From Flavobacterium ustbae (GTDB lineage: Bacteria; Bacteroidota; Bacteroidia; Flavobacteriales; Flavobacteriaceae), in contig NZ_RPOC01000012.1 in the NCBI RefSeq assembly GCF_003946915.1, positions 54,079 through 118,078 on the forward strand: a stretch of 64,000 nt of DNA, in the 5' to 3' direction. Numbering within the stretch: position 1 is the stretch's first letter; every line of letters starts with the position of its first letter. Shown here piece after piece: positions 43,348-51,672 of this stretch. The notes under the pieces were generated by a model that was given only the letters and a program-made list of their open reading frames with translations, ran no database searches and had not been told where the DNA came from. The position numbers and the translations under genes were made by a program.

Positions 43348-44211
43348 ATGAAAAGATATCCCGTTTACAGTGTACAAAATTTCAGCTGTAACGACATTCA
43401 CCGTGATTTTTATGTCAATACTTTTAAAGAACATTTAAAAAGCCACAGTTTTGTCGAAGAACCACACCGTCATGATTCCTATTTAATGGTTTTTTTTACT
43501 AAAGGTTCGGGATTGCACGAAGTCGATTTTGATCAGTTTGAAATTAAAAGAGGAAGTCTTTTTGTGTTGCAGCCAGGACAAATGCATCATTGGAATTTAT
43601 CTGAAGACATAGAAGGTTTCGTAATCATCTTTTCGCAGGAACTGTACAATTTGTATTTCGGGCAAAAAAAAATCAACAATTATAATTTTTATCATTCCAT
43701 TCATAACCGACCAGAAATGGTTTTTGAAGAAAATGAAATTCCAAAAATTCTTCCGTATTTTGATTTATTGATTCAGGAAAATATTCAAAACAGTAAATAT
43801 CAATTAGATAAATTGCTGAATTTATTAGACTGCATTCACATTGAAGTTTCCCGAAAATACAGCGATACGTATTCGCATCAAACACATTCGTACAATATCA
43901 AAATCAATACTTTCGAATCGCTTTTGGAAGAATACTTTAGAACCGAAAAATTGCCTTCTTTTTATGCGGAAAAACTAAACATAACTTTAAAACACTTGAA
44001 CAGAATCTGCAACGAAATCCTCCAAAAAACAGCAACAGAAGTAATAATAGATCGAGTTATTCTAGAAATCAAAAGAATGTTGATCGACAAACAATTAGCC
44101 GTAAACGAAGTCGCTTTTAAAGTCGGCTACGAAGATTACTCGTATTTCTCCCGCTTCTTCAAAAAACAAACTGGAATGTCTCCCACAGAATTTAGAAATA
44201 CTGTTAGATGA
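43348..44211 (+). CDS. AraC-family transcriptional regulator with cupin sensor
   Basis: 287 residues from the ATG at 43348 (MKRYPVYSVQNF); a TTG two codons upstream is ignored. The N-terminal cupin (about 30-110) shows EEPHRHDSYLMVFFTKGSG and LFVLQPGQMHHW. The C-terminal AraC helix-turn-helix pair ends YEDYSYFSRFFKKQTGMSPTEFR. The regulated genes are not evident: upstream is the divergent DUF983 gene and downstream a nested palindrome. Confidence 0.9.
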   Translation: MKRYPVYSVQNFSCNDIHRDFYVNTFKEHLKSHSFVEEPHRHDSYLMVFFTKGSGLHEVDFDQFEIKRGSLFVLQPGQMHHWNLSEDIEGFVIIFSQELYNLYFGQKKINNYNFYHSIHNRPEMVFEENEIPKILPYFDLLIQENIQNSKYQLDKLLNLLDCIHIEVSRKYSDTYSHQTHSYNIKINTFESLLEEYFRTEKLPSFYAEKLNITLKHLNRICNEILQKTATEVIIDRVILEIKRMLIDKQLAVNEVAFKVGYEDYSYFSRFFKKQTGMSPTEFRNTVR

Positions 44212-44220
44212 TTTTTTTTC

Positions 44221-44370
44221 GCCACGAATTCACGAATTCTTTTGCTAATCTTTGGCTATTATTTTTACGCAGATTTCACAGATTCGTGCAGATTAAAAAT
44301 AAATCTGCGCAAATCAGCTTAAATCCTTTAAATCTGCGTGAAATAAAAAAATAATTCGTGAATTCGTGGC
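44221..44370. repeat. Nested palindrome (family C) after the AraC gene
   Basis: Outer 18-bp arms match perfectly: GCCACGAATTCACGAATT (44221-44238) and its complement (44353-44370). Inside are ACGCAGATTT (44267-44276) / AAATCTGCGT (44330-44339) and a third CAGATT..GCAGATT / AATCTGCGCAAATC pair. The whole 150-bp spacer folds on itself. Confidence 0.88.
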
Positions 44371-44375
44371 TATAA

Positions 44376-44408
44376 AAAAAAGCCCTGCACTATTGTACAG
44401 GGCTTTTA
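44376..44408 (-). terminator. Terminator of the yceI gene
   Basis: Stem AAAAGCCCTG / CAGGGCTTTT extended through GCAC..GTAC, minus-strand T run. Confidence 0.87.
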
Positions 44409-44439
44409 ACCAACCAATTTTTAATCTAAAACCAAAAGA

Positions 44440-44973
44440 TTAAGCTTGTTTTACGAACTGTAATTCGATATTTAATTTTACTTCTTCACCAACTAAAACT
44501 CCTCCAGTTTCAAGAGCAGAGTTCCAATTTAGTCCCCAATCTTTACGATTGATTTTTCCTTCTATGCTTAAACCTACTTTAGTATTTCCCCAAGGATCAG
44601 TCATGATTCCGCTGAATTCAACTGGGAATTTTACGGTTTTAGAAACACCTTTAATGTTTAAATCTCCAGTAATTTCGTAGCTTCCTTCATTGATTTTTTT
44701 GAAAGCAGAAGATTTGAAAGTTAATTTTGGATGATTCTCAGCGTCAAAGAAATCACCGCTTCTTAAATGCCCGTCACGATCTGCATTTGCAGTGTCAACA
44801 GAAGCGATATCAGCAGAAAAACTGAAATCTGCATTGTCAAAACTTTCTCCTTCTGTAATTGCAGAAGCATCATAAGTTCCAAATTTTCCTGAAACATTAG
44901 TAAACATCATATGTTTTACTTTAAAACCAATTTCTGAGTGAGTTGGGTCAATAGACCATTTTGTAGTTGCCAT
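44440..44973 (-). CDS. YceI-family lipocalin-like protein
   Basis: 177 residues of the YceI fold, a lipocalin-like barrel binding long polyisoprenoids. Seen: SIDPTHSEIGFKVKHMMFTNVSGKF at the start, then DADRDGHLRSGDFFDAENHPKLTFKS and the DLNIKGVSKTVKFPVEF strand. No signal peptide is present, so this member is cytoplasmic, unlike E. coli YceI. A -7 box (45017-45024) and a 16-bp palindrome shared with the pirin gene lie upstream, suggesting joint control. Confidence 0.92.
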   Translation of the reverse strand: MATTKWSIDPTHSEIGFKVKHMMFTNVSGKFGTYDASAITEGESFDNADFSFSADIASVDTANADRDGHLRSGDFFDAENHPKLTFKSSAFKKINEGSYEITGDLNIKGVSKTVKFPVEFSGIMTDPWGNTKVGLSIEGKINRKDWGLNWNSALETGGVLVGEEVKLNIELQFVKQA

Positions 44974-45016
44974 AATTTTATTTTTTTAATAATTAATTTG
45001 TTTCATTTTGATAGGA

Positions 45017-45024
45017 CAAAGTTA
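45017..45024 (-). promoter_or_regulatory. -7 box for yceI
   Basis: TAACTTTG, no TTG at -33; instead a palindrome starts 22 bases upstream of the box. Confidence 0.6.
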
Positions 45025-45046
45025 CGGTGACAGTTGCCCTAAAGCA

Positions 45047-45062
45047 CTTAACCTAGATTAAG
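45047..45062. promoter_or_regulatory. Palindromic operator candidate upstream of yceI
   Basis: CTTAACCTAGATTAAG, preceded by AAAGCA and followed by AAA. The same site with the two central variants swapped (CTTAATCTAGGTTAAG) lies at 46069-46084, at an identical 22-base distance from the -7 box of the pirin gene. Confidence 0.75.
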
Positions 45063-45089
45063 AAATGAGAAATGGGATTTATTTTGTAA

Positions 45090-45167
45090 GCCACAGATTC
45101 CACAGATTAAAAGGATTTTTTTTTCTTCCAATTAATAAAAATCATAATAATTCTTTTAATCTGTGGC
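45090..45167. repeat. Imperfect palindrome (family C) between yceI and pirin
   Basis: CCACAGATTCCACAGATTAAAAGGATT (split over 45091-45117) faces AATTCTTTTAATCTGTGGC (45149-45167). It fills much of the 319-bp spacer, next to the pirin terminator. Confidence 0.8.
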
Positions 45168-45212
45168 AAACAAGACCATTTATAAAGTTAGTCTTTCTTT
45201 TTTGAAATGGAA

Positions 45213-45260
45213 TAAAAAAAGAAACGATAATAATCTGATTTACAGATTTATTATCGTTTC
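45213..45260 (-). terminator. Terminator of the pirin gene
   Basis: Stem GAAACGATAATAA / TTATTATCGTTTC with 14-base loop; seven T follow on the minus strand. Confidence 0.88.
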
Positions 45261-45292
45261 AAGCTACAGGTATTTAATTGTTTTTGTTTGAA

Positions 45293-46009
45293 TTAATAAT
45301 TCATAGGAACGTCCATTAATAAAAACTCAGCATCTGTATTGGCTTGAATATTTAAAGTATCAGTTCCTGAAATTCCAACGGCATCACGAGAGTTCAATTC
45401 CTGACCGTTGATAGTTACATTTCCTTTTAAGATGAAAGCATAGACTCCGTTTCCTTCTTTTTTGATTTTATATTCAGCAGAAACTCCGGAATCGAAATTT
45501 CCCATATTAAACCAGGCATCCTGGTGAATCCAAACTCCTTCGTCGTCTGCATTTGGAGATAAAACCTGAGACAATTTATTGTGTCTGTCGGCAACATTTA
45601 AAGTAATCTGCTGGTAACGGGGTGTAACATTTCTTTTATTTGGAAACAGCCAAATCTGCAATAATTTAGTCTGCTGATCTTCATTTGGATTAAATTCACT
45701 ATGCTGAATTCCGGTTCCGGCACTCATTACCTGAATATCTCCGTTTTTGATCACTTCGGTATTTCCCATGCTGTCTTTGTGAGCCAAATCTCCTTCAAGC
45801 GGAATGGTGATAATTTCCATATTATCGTGAGGATGCGTTCCAAAACCCATTCCGGCAGCAATCGTATCATCGTTTAAAACTCTCAAAGCTCCAAACTGAA
45901 TTTTATCAGGATTGTACCAGCTTGCAAAACTAAAACTATGATAAGCATTTAACCATCCGTGATTTGCATTTCCTCTTGATTCTGCTTTATGTACTACTAT
46001 ATTTTCCAT
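45293..46009 (-). CDS. Pirin-family bicupin protein
   Basis: 238 residues. The N-terminal cupin has the pirin iron-site motif GTHPHDNMEIITIPLEG near residues 56-72 (two His plus Glu) and the later GIQHSEFNP His. The second cupin is the shorter C-terminal half with no metal ligands. Bacterial pirins include quercetinases and redox-linked regulators; which applies is unknown. It shares its upstream architecture with yceI. Confidence 0.93.
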   Translation of the reverse strand: MENIVVHKAESRGNANHGWLNAYHSFSFASWYNPDKIQFGALRVLNDDTIAAGMGFGTHPHDNMEIITIPLEGDLAHKDSMGNTEVIKNGDIQVMSAGTGIQHSEFNPNEDQQTKLLQIWLFPNKRNVTPRYQQITLNVADRHNKLSQVLSPNADDEGVWIHQDAWFNMGNFDSGVSAEYKIKKEGNGVYAFILKGNVTINGQELNSRDAVGISGTDTLNIQANTDAEFLLMDVPMNY

Positions 46010-46038
46010 GACTTTGTCGTTTTGTTATTTTTATAGTA

Positions 46039-46046
46039 CAAAGATA
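46039..46046 (-). promoter_or_regulatory. -7 box for the pirin gene
   Basis: TATCTTTG, no TTG at -33; the shared palindrome starts 22 bases upstream. Confidence 0.6.
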
Positions 46047-46068
46047 CCACCGTGGTAAAGTAAAAGCA

Positions 46069-46084
46069 CTTAATCTAGGTTAAG
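46069..46084. promoter_or_regulatory. Palindromic operator candidate upstream of pirin
   Basis: CTTAATCTAGGTTAAG, preceded by AAAAGCA and followed by AAAAA; partner of 45047-45062. Confidence 0.75.
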
Positions 46085-46229
46085 AAAAAGCTTCTAAGGT
46101 TCTGAGCTTCTAAGTTTCTAAGTTGTTCTCTGTGTAATTTTCGCGATTGGGTAAATTATCTAATTGGCACATTTCCAAATTATCTAATTATTTTTTTTTG
46201 AAGCAGAAATTTTATTTTTCAAAAGAAGT

Positions 46230-46303
46230 CTAGTCCCGCTATCCGTTTCAATCTTTTGTGCCGAACACCATCACAAAAGGATTTCCACTTCTATCGGGGC
46301 TAA
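46230..46303 (-). repeat. REP-like element, family A, copy 3
   Basis: On the minus strand: TAGCCCCGATAGAAGTGGAAATCC, an imperfect hairpin from TTTTGTG.../CACAAAA, then GAAACGGATAGCGGGACTA. It shares its interior with copy 2 (17.0 kb). Part of the 472-bp gap upstream of pirin. Confidence 0.85.
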
Positions 46304-46356
46304 TTTAGAAGTTTTTGTTTTCAGAAGTAATAATAGACAAAGCTAACCGTTCAGTT

Positions 46357-46456
46357 TGTCATCCTGACGAAGGAAGGATCACAATAGTAGCTCTATGAAG
46401 TGAATCGCCATTCTTTGTAGAATTTCGTGTGTGATCCTTCCTTCGTCAGGATGACA
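46357..46456. repeat. Perfect 27-bp inverted repeat, MITE-like
   Basis: Arms at 46357-46383 and 46430-46456 match at all 27 positions (core CATCCTGACGAAGGAAGGATC), with a 46-base centre. Part of the same motif, CCTGACGAAGGAAG, appears inside family A copy 4. No ORF is present. Confidence 0.92.
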
Positions 46457-46481
46457 TGATTGAGTGAATTTCTAAAACCAA

Positions 46482-46841
46482 CTATTTTATCTTAATCAAT
46501 CTCCCTTTCCCAGTCACTTCGTCAAGATAATTCGCTGAAGAACTATTTTTGTCATGCATGTAAAACTCAATAGTATCTTTTTCGATTTGATTTTTTGGAA
46601 TAGTTATCACTAAGCTAGTATTTATAAAGTTTTCCAACAATATTGCATTTCCATAAGAAATCTTTCCTTTAGGCATATACTTGTTGTCAAAAACGAAAAC
46701 ACTATCCTTAAAAGTGATTTTGTCTTTCTGAATATAGGAATTATTGTCTTCAATTAAATAACTATAACGGCCGATAAGTTTATCTGTTTTCTGTTTGAAA
46801 TTGATGAAAAACAGTGCAAATAGTAACGCAAAATATTTCAT
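46482..46841 (-). CDS. Exported small protein of unknown function
   Basis: 119 residues with a short N-terminal hydrophobic stretch (YFALLFALFFINFKQ) that looks like a signal peptide without a lipobox. Mature part rich in Lys, Asn and beta-branched residues (LIGRYSYLIEDNNSYIQKDKITFKDSVF). No family recognised. It starts 6 bp after the stop of the MccR/RamB-like regulator, so it is probably the second gene of that transcript. Confidence 0.65.
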   Translation of the reverse strand: MKYFALLFALFFINFKQKTDKLIGRYSYLIEDNNSYIQKDKITFKDSVFVFDNKYMPKGKISYGNAILLENFINTSLVITIPKNQIEKDTIEFYMHDKNSSSANYLDEVTGKGRLIKIK

Positions 46842-46847
46842 AAGATT

Positions 46848-48329
46848 CTAGCTGTATTGATTAATAAACTGCTGAACAACAGCATCTGTGTTCTCATGGC
46901 GTTTCTTTTTTTCCAAAATAATTGGCGGTGCAGCTCTTTCTAAGCAATTTTCAACGGCGCAGGTTTCGCAAGTTACACCTACAATTCGTTTTACCAAGGG
47001 TTTTCCATCAATAAATTTGAACTTCTTTTTCATCGTTGGATTAATTAAAATTCCAACCGATATACTTCTGATATAATTTTCAGTAAAAGGATCTTTTGTA
47101 GCCGATGAAAAAACCAAATATTCGTTTCCGCTGTTTGCATAACTCGAAATCTGAGCGTCAAAAAAATGAGGTTTATTTTGTCTAATCGCTTCGTCAATCG
47201 TTTTAACCGAAACCCATCTTCGGCAATAATGCTCGTTGGTTTCGTTGGCGTGCGGTTCTTGTTGATGCGTAATGTGTAATTCTTTATTTATCTGATAGAA
47301 ATCAGAACCAATTCTATGTGATAATCTCAGAAAGAAAAGGTTTTTCAGCTGAAAATCTTTCGGCAATAAATTCGTCAATCTCTGGTAAAATGATTCTGGT
47401 GAAACCTGAAAACTCTCAATTAAAGCAACAAATTCTTCTGGTTTCGTGTTTTCATTTTCCAAGAAAAGATTGATTTTATCTACCACTAATTTTCTCGGCA
47501 AAAGTAAAGCTCCAGCAAAATAAGAAGCATAAAAATTATGCAAAACCTGATCGAAATTTTCAAACTTAATCCAGCTAAAAGTCAATAAACGATCAGATAT
47601 TTTGAGATAATTATAAGCGATTTCTTTGGCTAAAATAAAAGCTTTCTGCGGAATATCCAATTCTGTAGAAAGTAATAAAGTTTTACTTTTCGGAACGTAA
47701 ATAGAACGTAAATCACCCAAAGCTTCCTGATCAATAAAAGCAATTTCTTCAATTTTATAATCGTATTCTTCTTTAAGGATCGCTTCTAATTCTTCTATAC
47801 TAATTCTAGAATCTAAATTGATTTGAAAAGACTTCGAAAAAGCAATGACCTTTTCTTCAAGATCTTCAAAATAATTACTGTGTGCTTCCTGATACGAACG
47901 CAAAGCAGCCAGAAAAAAACTTTCTCGACTGAGGTTATAATGCTGTGCAATTTCAATTATGGTACTAATAAACGCATTGACTTTTGCAGGAGCATTGGCA
48001 ATAATATCAATTAAATCGGCTTCCTGAATTCCGAAAAGCTCGAGCGGAATTTCTTTTAAAATTCCCGATTTCAGGATTTCACCAATCGGAGCAAGATTAT
48101 TATCCAATTTTAAAGACACCATTTGGTCGTAAGAAACGTCCATATGTTCGCATAAAAGCAAAATTTTATCTGTTTTGGGATATTTTTTTCCCTTTTCAAT
48201 CTCGTTTAAGTATGATTTTGACAAATTAGTCAGTTTGGCTAAGCCAAAAAGCGAAAGGTTTTTTTGCGTACGAACCTGCTTTAGTTTTAGCCCAAAAATC
48301 AGCTTTATATAGTCTTTTTCGATATCCAT
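46848..48329 (-). CDS. MccR/RamB-like short-chain acyl regulator (HTH-IrrE-DUF2083)
   Basis: 493 residues. An XRE-type helix-turn-helix (about 9-64; LKQVRTQKNLSLFGLAKLTNLSKSYLNEIEKG) is followed by an IrrE/ImmA-like segment in which the metalloprotease HExxH is absent (KEIAYNY instead). A DUF2083 C-terminus carries Cys 454, 457 and 462 (CETCAVENC). This architecture is that of acetate/propionate regulators such as RamB of Corynebacterium, which controls aceA and aceB; here aceB-aceA diverge directly. Effector, probably an acyl-CoA, is inferred. Confidence 0.9.
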   Translation of the reverse strand: MDIEKDYIKLIFGLKLKQVRTQKNLSLFGLAKLTNLSKSYLNEIEKGKKYPKTDKILLLCEHMDVSYDQMVSLKLDNNLAPIGEILKSGILKEIPLELFGIQEADLIDIIANAPAKVNAFISTIIEIAQHYNLSRESFFLAALRSYQEAHSNYFEDLEEKVIAFSKSFQINLDSRISIEELEAILKEEYDYKIEEIAFIDQEALGDLRSIYVPKSKTLLLSTELDIPQKAFILAKEIAYNYLKISDRLLTFSWIKFENFDQVLHNFYASYFAGALLLPRKLVVDKINLFLENENTKPEEFVALIESFQVSPESFYQRLTNLLPKDFQLKNLFFLRLSHRIGSDFYQINKELHITHQQEPHANETNEHYCRRWVSVKTIDEAIRQNKPHFFDAQISSYANSGNEYLVFSSATKDPFTENYIRSISVGILINPTMKKKFKFIDGKPLVKRIVGVTCETCAVENCLERAAPPIILEKKKRHENTDAVVQQFINQYS

Positions 48330-48333
48330 AAAT

Positions 48334-48364
48334 CAAATGTAAACATTCTAAAAATAATCGCCAA
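48334..48364 (-). promoter_or_regulatory. Promoter of the regulator, 5 bases from its ATG
   Basis: Minus strand TTG, 20 bases, TACATTTG. The -7 box ends 4 bases before the ATG, which places the transcription start on or next to the start codon, i.e. a leaderless mRNA if this promoter is used. Confidence 0.6.
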
Positions 48365-48383
48365 AAAAATATTTTTTAAATTT

Positions 48384-48397
48384 AGCGAACGTTCGCT
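48384..48397. promoter_or_regulatory. Perfect 14-bp palindrome in the regulator-aceB spacer
   Basis: AGCGAACGTTCGCT, a fully symmetrical site 20 bases upstream of the regulator's TTG box. Likely binding site for a dimeric regulator; which one is not proven. Confidence 0.65.
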
Positions 48398-48538
48398 TGT
48401 TTTGTAAAAAACTTTTTTATAACATTGTATTGTTAAAACTTATTAATTATGAATGAGTTATGATTTGATGATTTCGATATAATAAAAAATGATTGAAGAA
48501 AATAATTTTTTAATCAATTAAAATTAAAATCTGCAGCT

Positions 48539-50140
48539 ATGAAAAACCAATTAGAGATTACTGAAATGGCTTTAGAAATTCTGGCCGACAAAAAGCTTGC
48601 TTATCCAAAAATATGGACAGAAGAAGCAACTGCTTTTATTATCGAATTGCACAAAAAATTCGATTCACAGCGAAAATTGTTATTGTTACAGCGTGAACAA
48701 AAACAAACTGCTTTTGATAACGGAGTCATGCCGACTTTTATTCCTGAAACGAAAAGTGTCAGAGAAGGCAATTGGACGGCTGGAGAAATTCCGAAAGATT
48801 TACTGGATCGTCGGGTAGAAATTACAGGACCAGTTGATCGAAAAATGATTATCAATGCTTTGAACTCGGGAGCCAAAACTTTTATGGCCGATTTTGAAGA
48901 CAGCACTTCGCCAACTTGGAAAAACTTAATGGATGGACAAGTGAATTTAATCGACGCGGTTAATAAAACCATTACTTATACCGATTTGGTAAAACAGAAA
49001 TCGTATCATTTAAAAGAGAAAACAGCTGTTTTGATTGTTCGTCCGCGAGGTTTACATCTTCCAGAAAAACATATTTTGATTGAAGGAAATGAAGCTTCGG
49101 GATCTTTGATAGATTTTGGTTTGTACGTTTTCCATAATCACAAAAGATTGCTTGAGAATAATTCTGGGCCTTATTTCTACATTCCGAAATTAGAACATTA
49201 TCTGGAGGCGCGTTGGTGGAATTCTGTAATTGACTTTACAGAAGATTATCTTAAACTAAAAAGAGGAACAATAAAAGTGACGGTTTTAATTGAAACCATT
49301 ACGGCAAGTTTCCAATTGGACGAAATCATTTATGAATTAAAAGAACATATCGTTGGCTTGAACTGCGGACGTTGGGATTATATTTTCTCTTACATTAAAA
49401 AATTTAGAAAAAATCCAAAATTTATTGTTCCAGACCGCGATCAGGTAACTATGACTTCGCCTTTTATGAATGCGTATTCGAATTTGGTTATTCAAAGATG
49501 TCACAAAAGAGGAATTCATGCAATTGGCGGAATGGCAGCACAAATTCCGATTAAAAATAATGAAGAAGCCAATGCCATCGCTTTCGCGAAAGTAAGAGCC
49601 GATAAAGAGCGCGAAGTGCGAAACGGCCACGACGGAACCTGGGTGGCGCATCCGGATTTGGTTTTGATTGCCAAAGAAATTTTTGATGCGGGAATGCCAA
49701 CGCCAAATCAGATTCATATTAAAAGAGAACATAGAAAAATTACAGAAGAAGATTTGATTGAACCACCAATTGGATTAATTACAGAAAACGGTGTTCGAAA
49801 AAACATAAACGTTGGTGTTCTCTATTTGGCTTCATGGCTAAACGGACAAGGTGCAGCGGCGCTTCATAATTTAATGGAAGATGCTGCAACCGCAGAAATC
49901 TCAAGATCGCAATTGTGGCAGTGGCTTCAAAACAAAGTGGTTTTGGATAATGGGCGAAAATTAGATTTGGCCTATTATCACGAATTGGCTTTAGATGAAT
50001 TCAAAAAAATCAAAACCGAATTGGGAGACGAAAAACACGAAGAACAGCAATTTCCATTAGCAGAAAAAGTTTTGGAACGCTTAGTTGTAAATCCTGATTT
50101 TGTGGATTTCTTAACGATTCCGTGCTACAAATATTTATAG
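48539..50140 (+). CDS. aceB: Malate synthase A
   Basis: AceB condenses glyoxylate with acetyl-CoA to malate in the glyoxylate shunt. The 533-residue protein has the TIM barrel with MADFEDSTSPTWKN near 113-126 and IVRPRGLHLPEKH, and the catalytic Asp in the C-terminal cap (ATAEISRSQLWQW). Length is that of the A isoform. It starts 209 bp from the divergent regulator; isocitrate lyase follows 208 bp downstream beyond a palindromic spacer. Confidence 0.97.
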   Translation: MKNQLEITEMALEILADKKLAYPKIWTEEATAFIIELHKKFDSQRKLLLLQREQKQTAFDNGVMPTFIPETKSVREGNWTAGEIPKDLLDRRVEITGPVDRKMIINALNSGAKTFMADFEDSTSPTWKNLMDGQVNLIDAVNKTITYTDLVKQKSYHLKEKTAVLIVRPRGLHLPEKHILIEGNEASGSLIDFGLYVFHNHKRLLENNSGPYFYIPKLEHYLEARWWNSVIDFTEDYLKLKRGTIKVTVLIETITASFQLDEIIYELKEHIVGLNCGRWDYIFSYIKKFRKNPKFIVPDRDQVTMTSPFMNAYSNLVIQRCHKRGIHAIGGMAAQIPIKNNEEANAIAFAKVRADKEREVRNGHDGTWVAHPDLVLIAKEIFDAGMPTPNQIHIKREHRKITEEDLIEPPIGLITENGVRKNINVGVLYLASWLNGQGAAALHNLMEDAATAEISRSQLWQWLQNKVVLDNGRKLDLAYYHELALDEFKKIKTELGDEKHEEQQFPLAEKVLERLVVNPDFVDFLTIPCYKYL

Positions 50141-50181
50141 ATTTTTCGAATATATCGAAATTATAAATCTAAAAAATCCGC

Positions 50182-50244
50182 TTAATCTGCAAAATCTGCG
50201 GGCGAAAATTTTTTCACGCAGATTTAGCAGATCAAGCAGATTAA
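50182..50244. repeat. Palindrome (family C) between aceB and aceA
   Basis: TTAATCTGCAAAATCTGCG faces CGCAGATTTAGCAGATCAAGCAGATTAA. The arms consist of GCAGATT words. Confidence 0.8.
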
Positions 50245-50287
50245 AATGAGAATAAATAGATTTTCGCAGATTTTCTCTCAGTTTAAA

Positions 50288-50320
50288 ACTGAACACTAAA
50301 AAACTGAGAACTGAACACTA
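50288..50320. repeat. ACTGAnCACT phrase repeat, copy 2
   Basis: 33 bases in the aceA leader, 28 identical to the copy at 41820-41852. Confidence 0.65.
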
Positions 50321-50348
50321 TTACTAACCACTCTTAACTATAACATTT

Positions 50349-51629
50349 ATGAAAACAACAGAAGACAGAATTCAGGAATTAATTAACGATTGGATTACCA
50401 ACCCTAGATGGAAAGGCGTTGAACGTCCTTATACCGCTGCAGAAGTAGTAACGCTTCAGGGTTCGTATCAAATTGAGCACTCTATTGCCAAAATGGGGGC
50501 GCAGAAATTATGGAGAAAGTTAAAAAGTCAGGATTATGTTGCCGGGTTGGGCGCTTTAACCGGAAATCAGGCGATTCAGGAAGTTGATGCCGGATTGGAA
50601 GCGATTTATTTGAGTGGATGGCAGGTTGCAGCCGACGCAAACATGGCAGGAGAAATGTATCCGGATCAATCGCTATATCCGGTAAACAGCGTTCCGATGG
50701 TGGTGAAGAAAATTAATAATGCTTTATTGCGCGCTGATCAGATTCAGACCGTAAATAAAATTGAAGATAAAAAAGATTATTTGGTTCCAATTGTGGCAGA
50801 TGCCGAAGCGGGTTTTGGAGGAAACCTAAATGCTTTCGAATTAATGAAATCGATGATTGAAGCCGGAGCGTCTGGAGTTCATTTTGAAGATCAATTAAGT
50901 TCTGCTAAAAAGTGCGGACACTTAGGCGGAAAAGTTTTAGTTCCCACTCAGGAAGCTATTAATAAACTGATTGCGGCAAGATTAGCATCAGATGTTATGG
51001 GAGTTCCGACATTAATTGTTGCCAGAACCGATGCAGACGCTGCAAATTTATTAACCAGCGATGCCGACCCGAGAGACCGAAAATTTATAACTGGTGAAAA
51101 AACGGCAGAAGGTTTCTTCTATGTGAAAAACGGAATCGAACAGGGAATTGCCCGCGGACTAAGTTACGCTCCATACGCTGATTTAATTTGGATGGAAACG
51201 AGTAATCCGGATTTAGATTACGCGAGAAAATTTGCAAAAGCGATGAAAAAAGAATTTCCAGATAAAATGCTGGCTTACAATTGTTCGCCTTCTTTCAACT
51301 GGGCTGCAAAATTATCTGTTGCCGAAATGGAAACGTTTAGAGAAGATTTAGCTGCAATGGGGTATGCTTTCCAATTCATTACTTTGGCCGGATTTCATGC
51401 TTTAAATACGAGTATGTTCGAATTATCTAAAGCATACAAAGAACGCGGTATGGCAGGCTATTCTGAATTACAGGAAAGAGAATTCGCTTTACAGAAAAAC
51501 GGATTCAGAGCTGTAAAACATCAGGCTTTTGTGGGAACTTCTTATTTCGACGCTGTTCAAAATACGGTTATGATAGGAAAATCTACCATAACGGCAATGG
51601 AACATTCTACAGAGGTTGAGCAATTTTAA
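50349..51629 (+). CDS. aceA: Isocitrate lyase
   Basis: AceA cleaves isocitrate to succinate and glyoxylate, the entry step of the glyoxylate shunt used for growth on acetate or fatty acids. The 426 residues show the catalytic KKCGH loop (about 187-191), the Mg-binding [10 protein letters not shown] near 150, and [10 protein letters not shown]. Length matches the short bacterial form. A terminator at 51635-51667 follows, then a long nested palindrome. Confidence 0.97.
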   Translation: MKTTEDRIQELINDWITNPRWKGVERPYTAAEVVTLQGSYQIEHSIAKMGAQKLWRKLKSQDYVAGLGALTGNQAIQEVDAGLEAIYLSGWQVAADANMAGEMYPDQSLYPVNSVPMVVKKINNALLRADQIQTVNKIEDKKDYLVPIVADAEAGFGGNLNAFELMKSMIEAGASGVHFEDQLSSAKKCGHLGGKVLVPTQEAINKLIAARLASDVMGVPTLIVARTDADAANLLTSDADPRDRKFITGEKTAEGFFYVKNGIEQGIARGLSYAPYADLIWMETSNPDLDYARKFAKAMKKEFPDKMLAYNCSPSFNWAAKLSVAEMETFREDLAAMGYAFQFITLAGFHALNTSMFELSKAYKERGMAGYSELQEREFALQKNGFRAVKHQAFVGTSYFDAVQNTVMIGKSTITAMEHSTEVEQF

Positions 51630-51634
51630 TTCAT

Positions 51635-51667
51635 AAAACACGGTTTTCTAACCGTGTTTTTTTTATT
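51635..51667 (+). terminator. Terminator of aceA
   Basis: Stem AAAACACGGTT / AACCGTGTTTT, loop TTCT, T run. Confidence 0.9.
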
Positions 51668-51672
51668 TTTTT

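Noticed and set aside
46848..48329. ImmA/IrrE metalloprotease of a mobile element
   Set aside because: The HExxH motif is missing and the DUF2083 Cys cluster plus aceB neighbour point to an acyl-responsive regulator.
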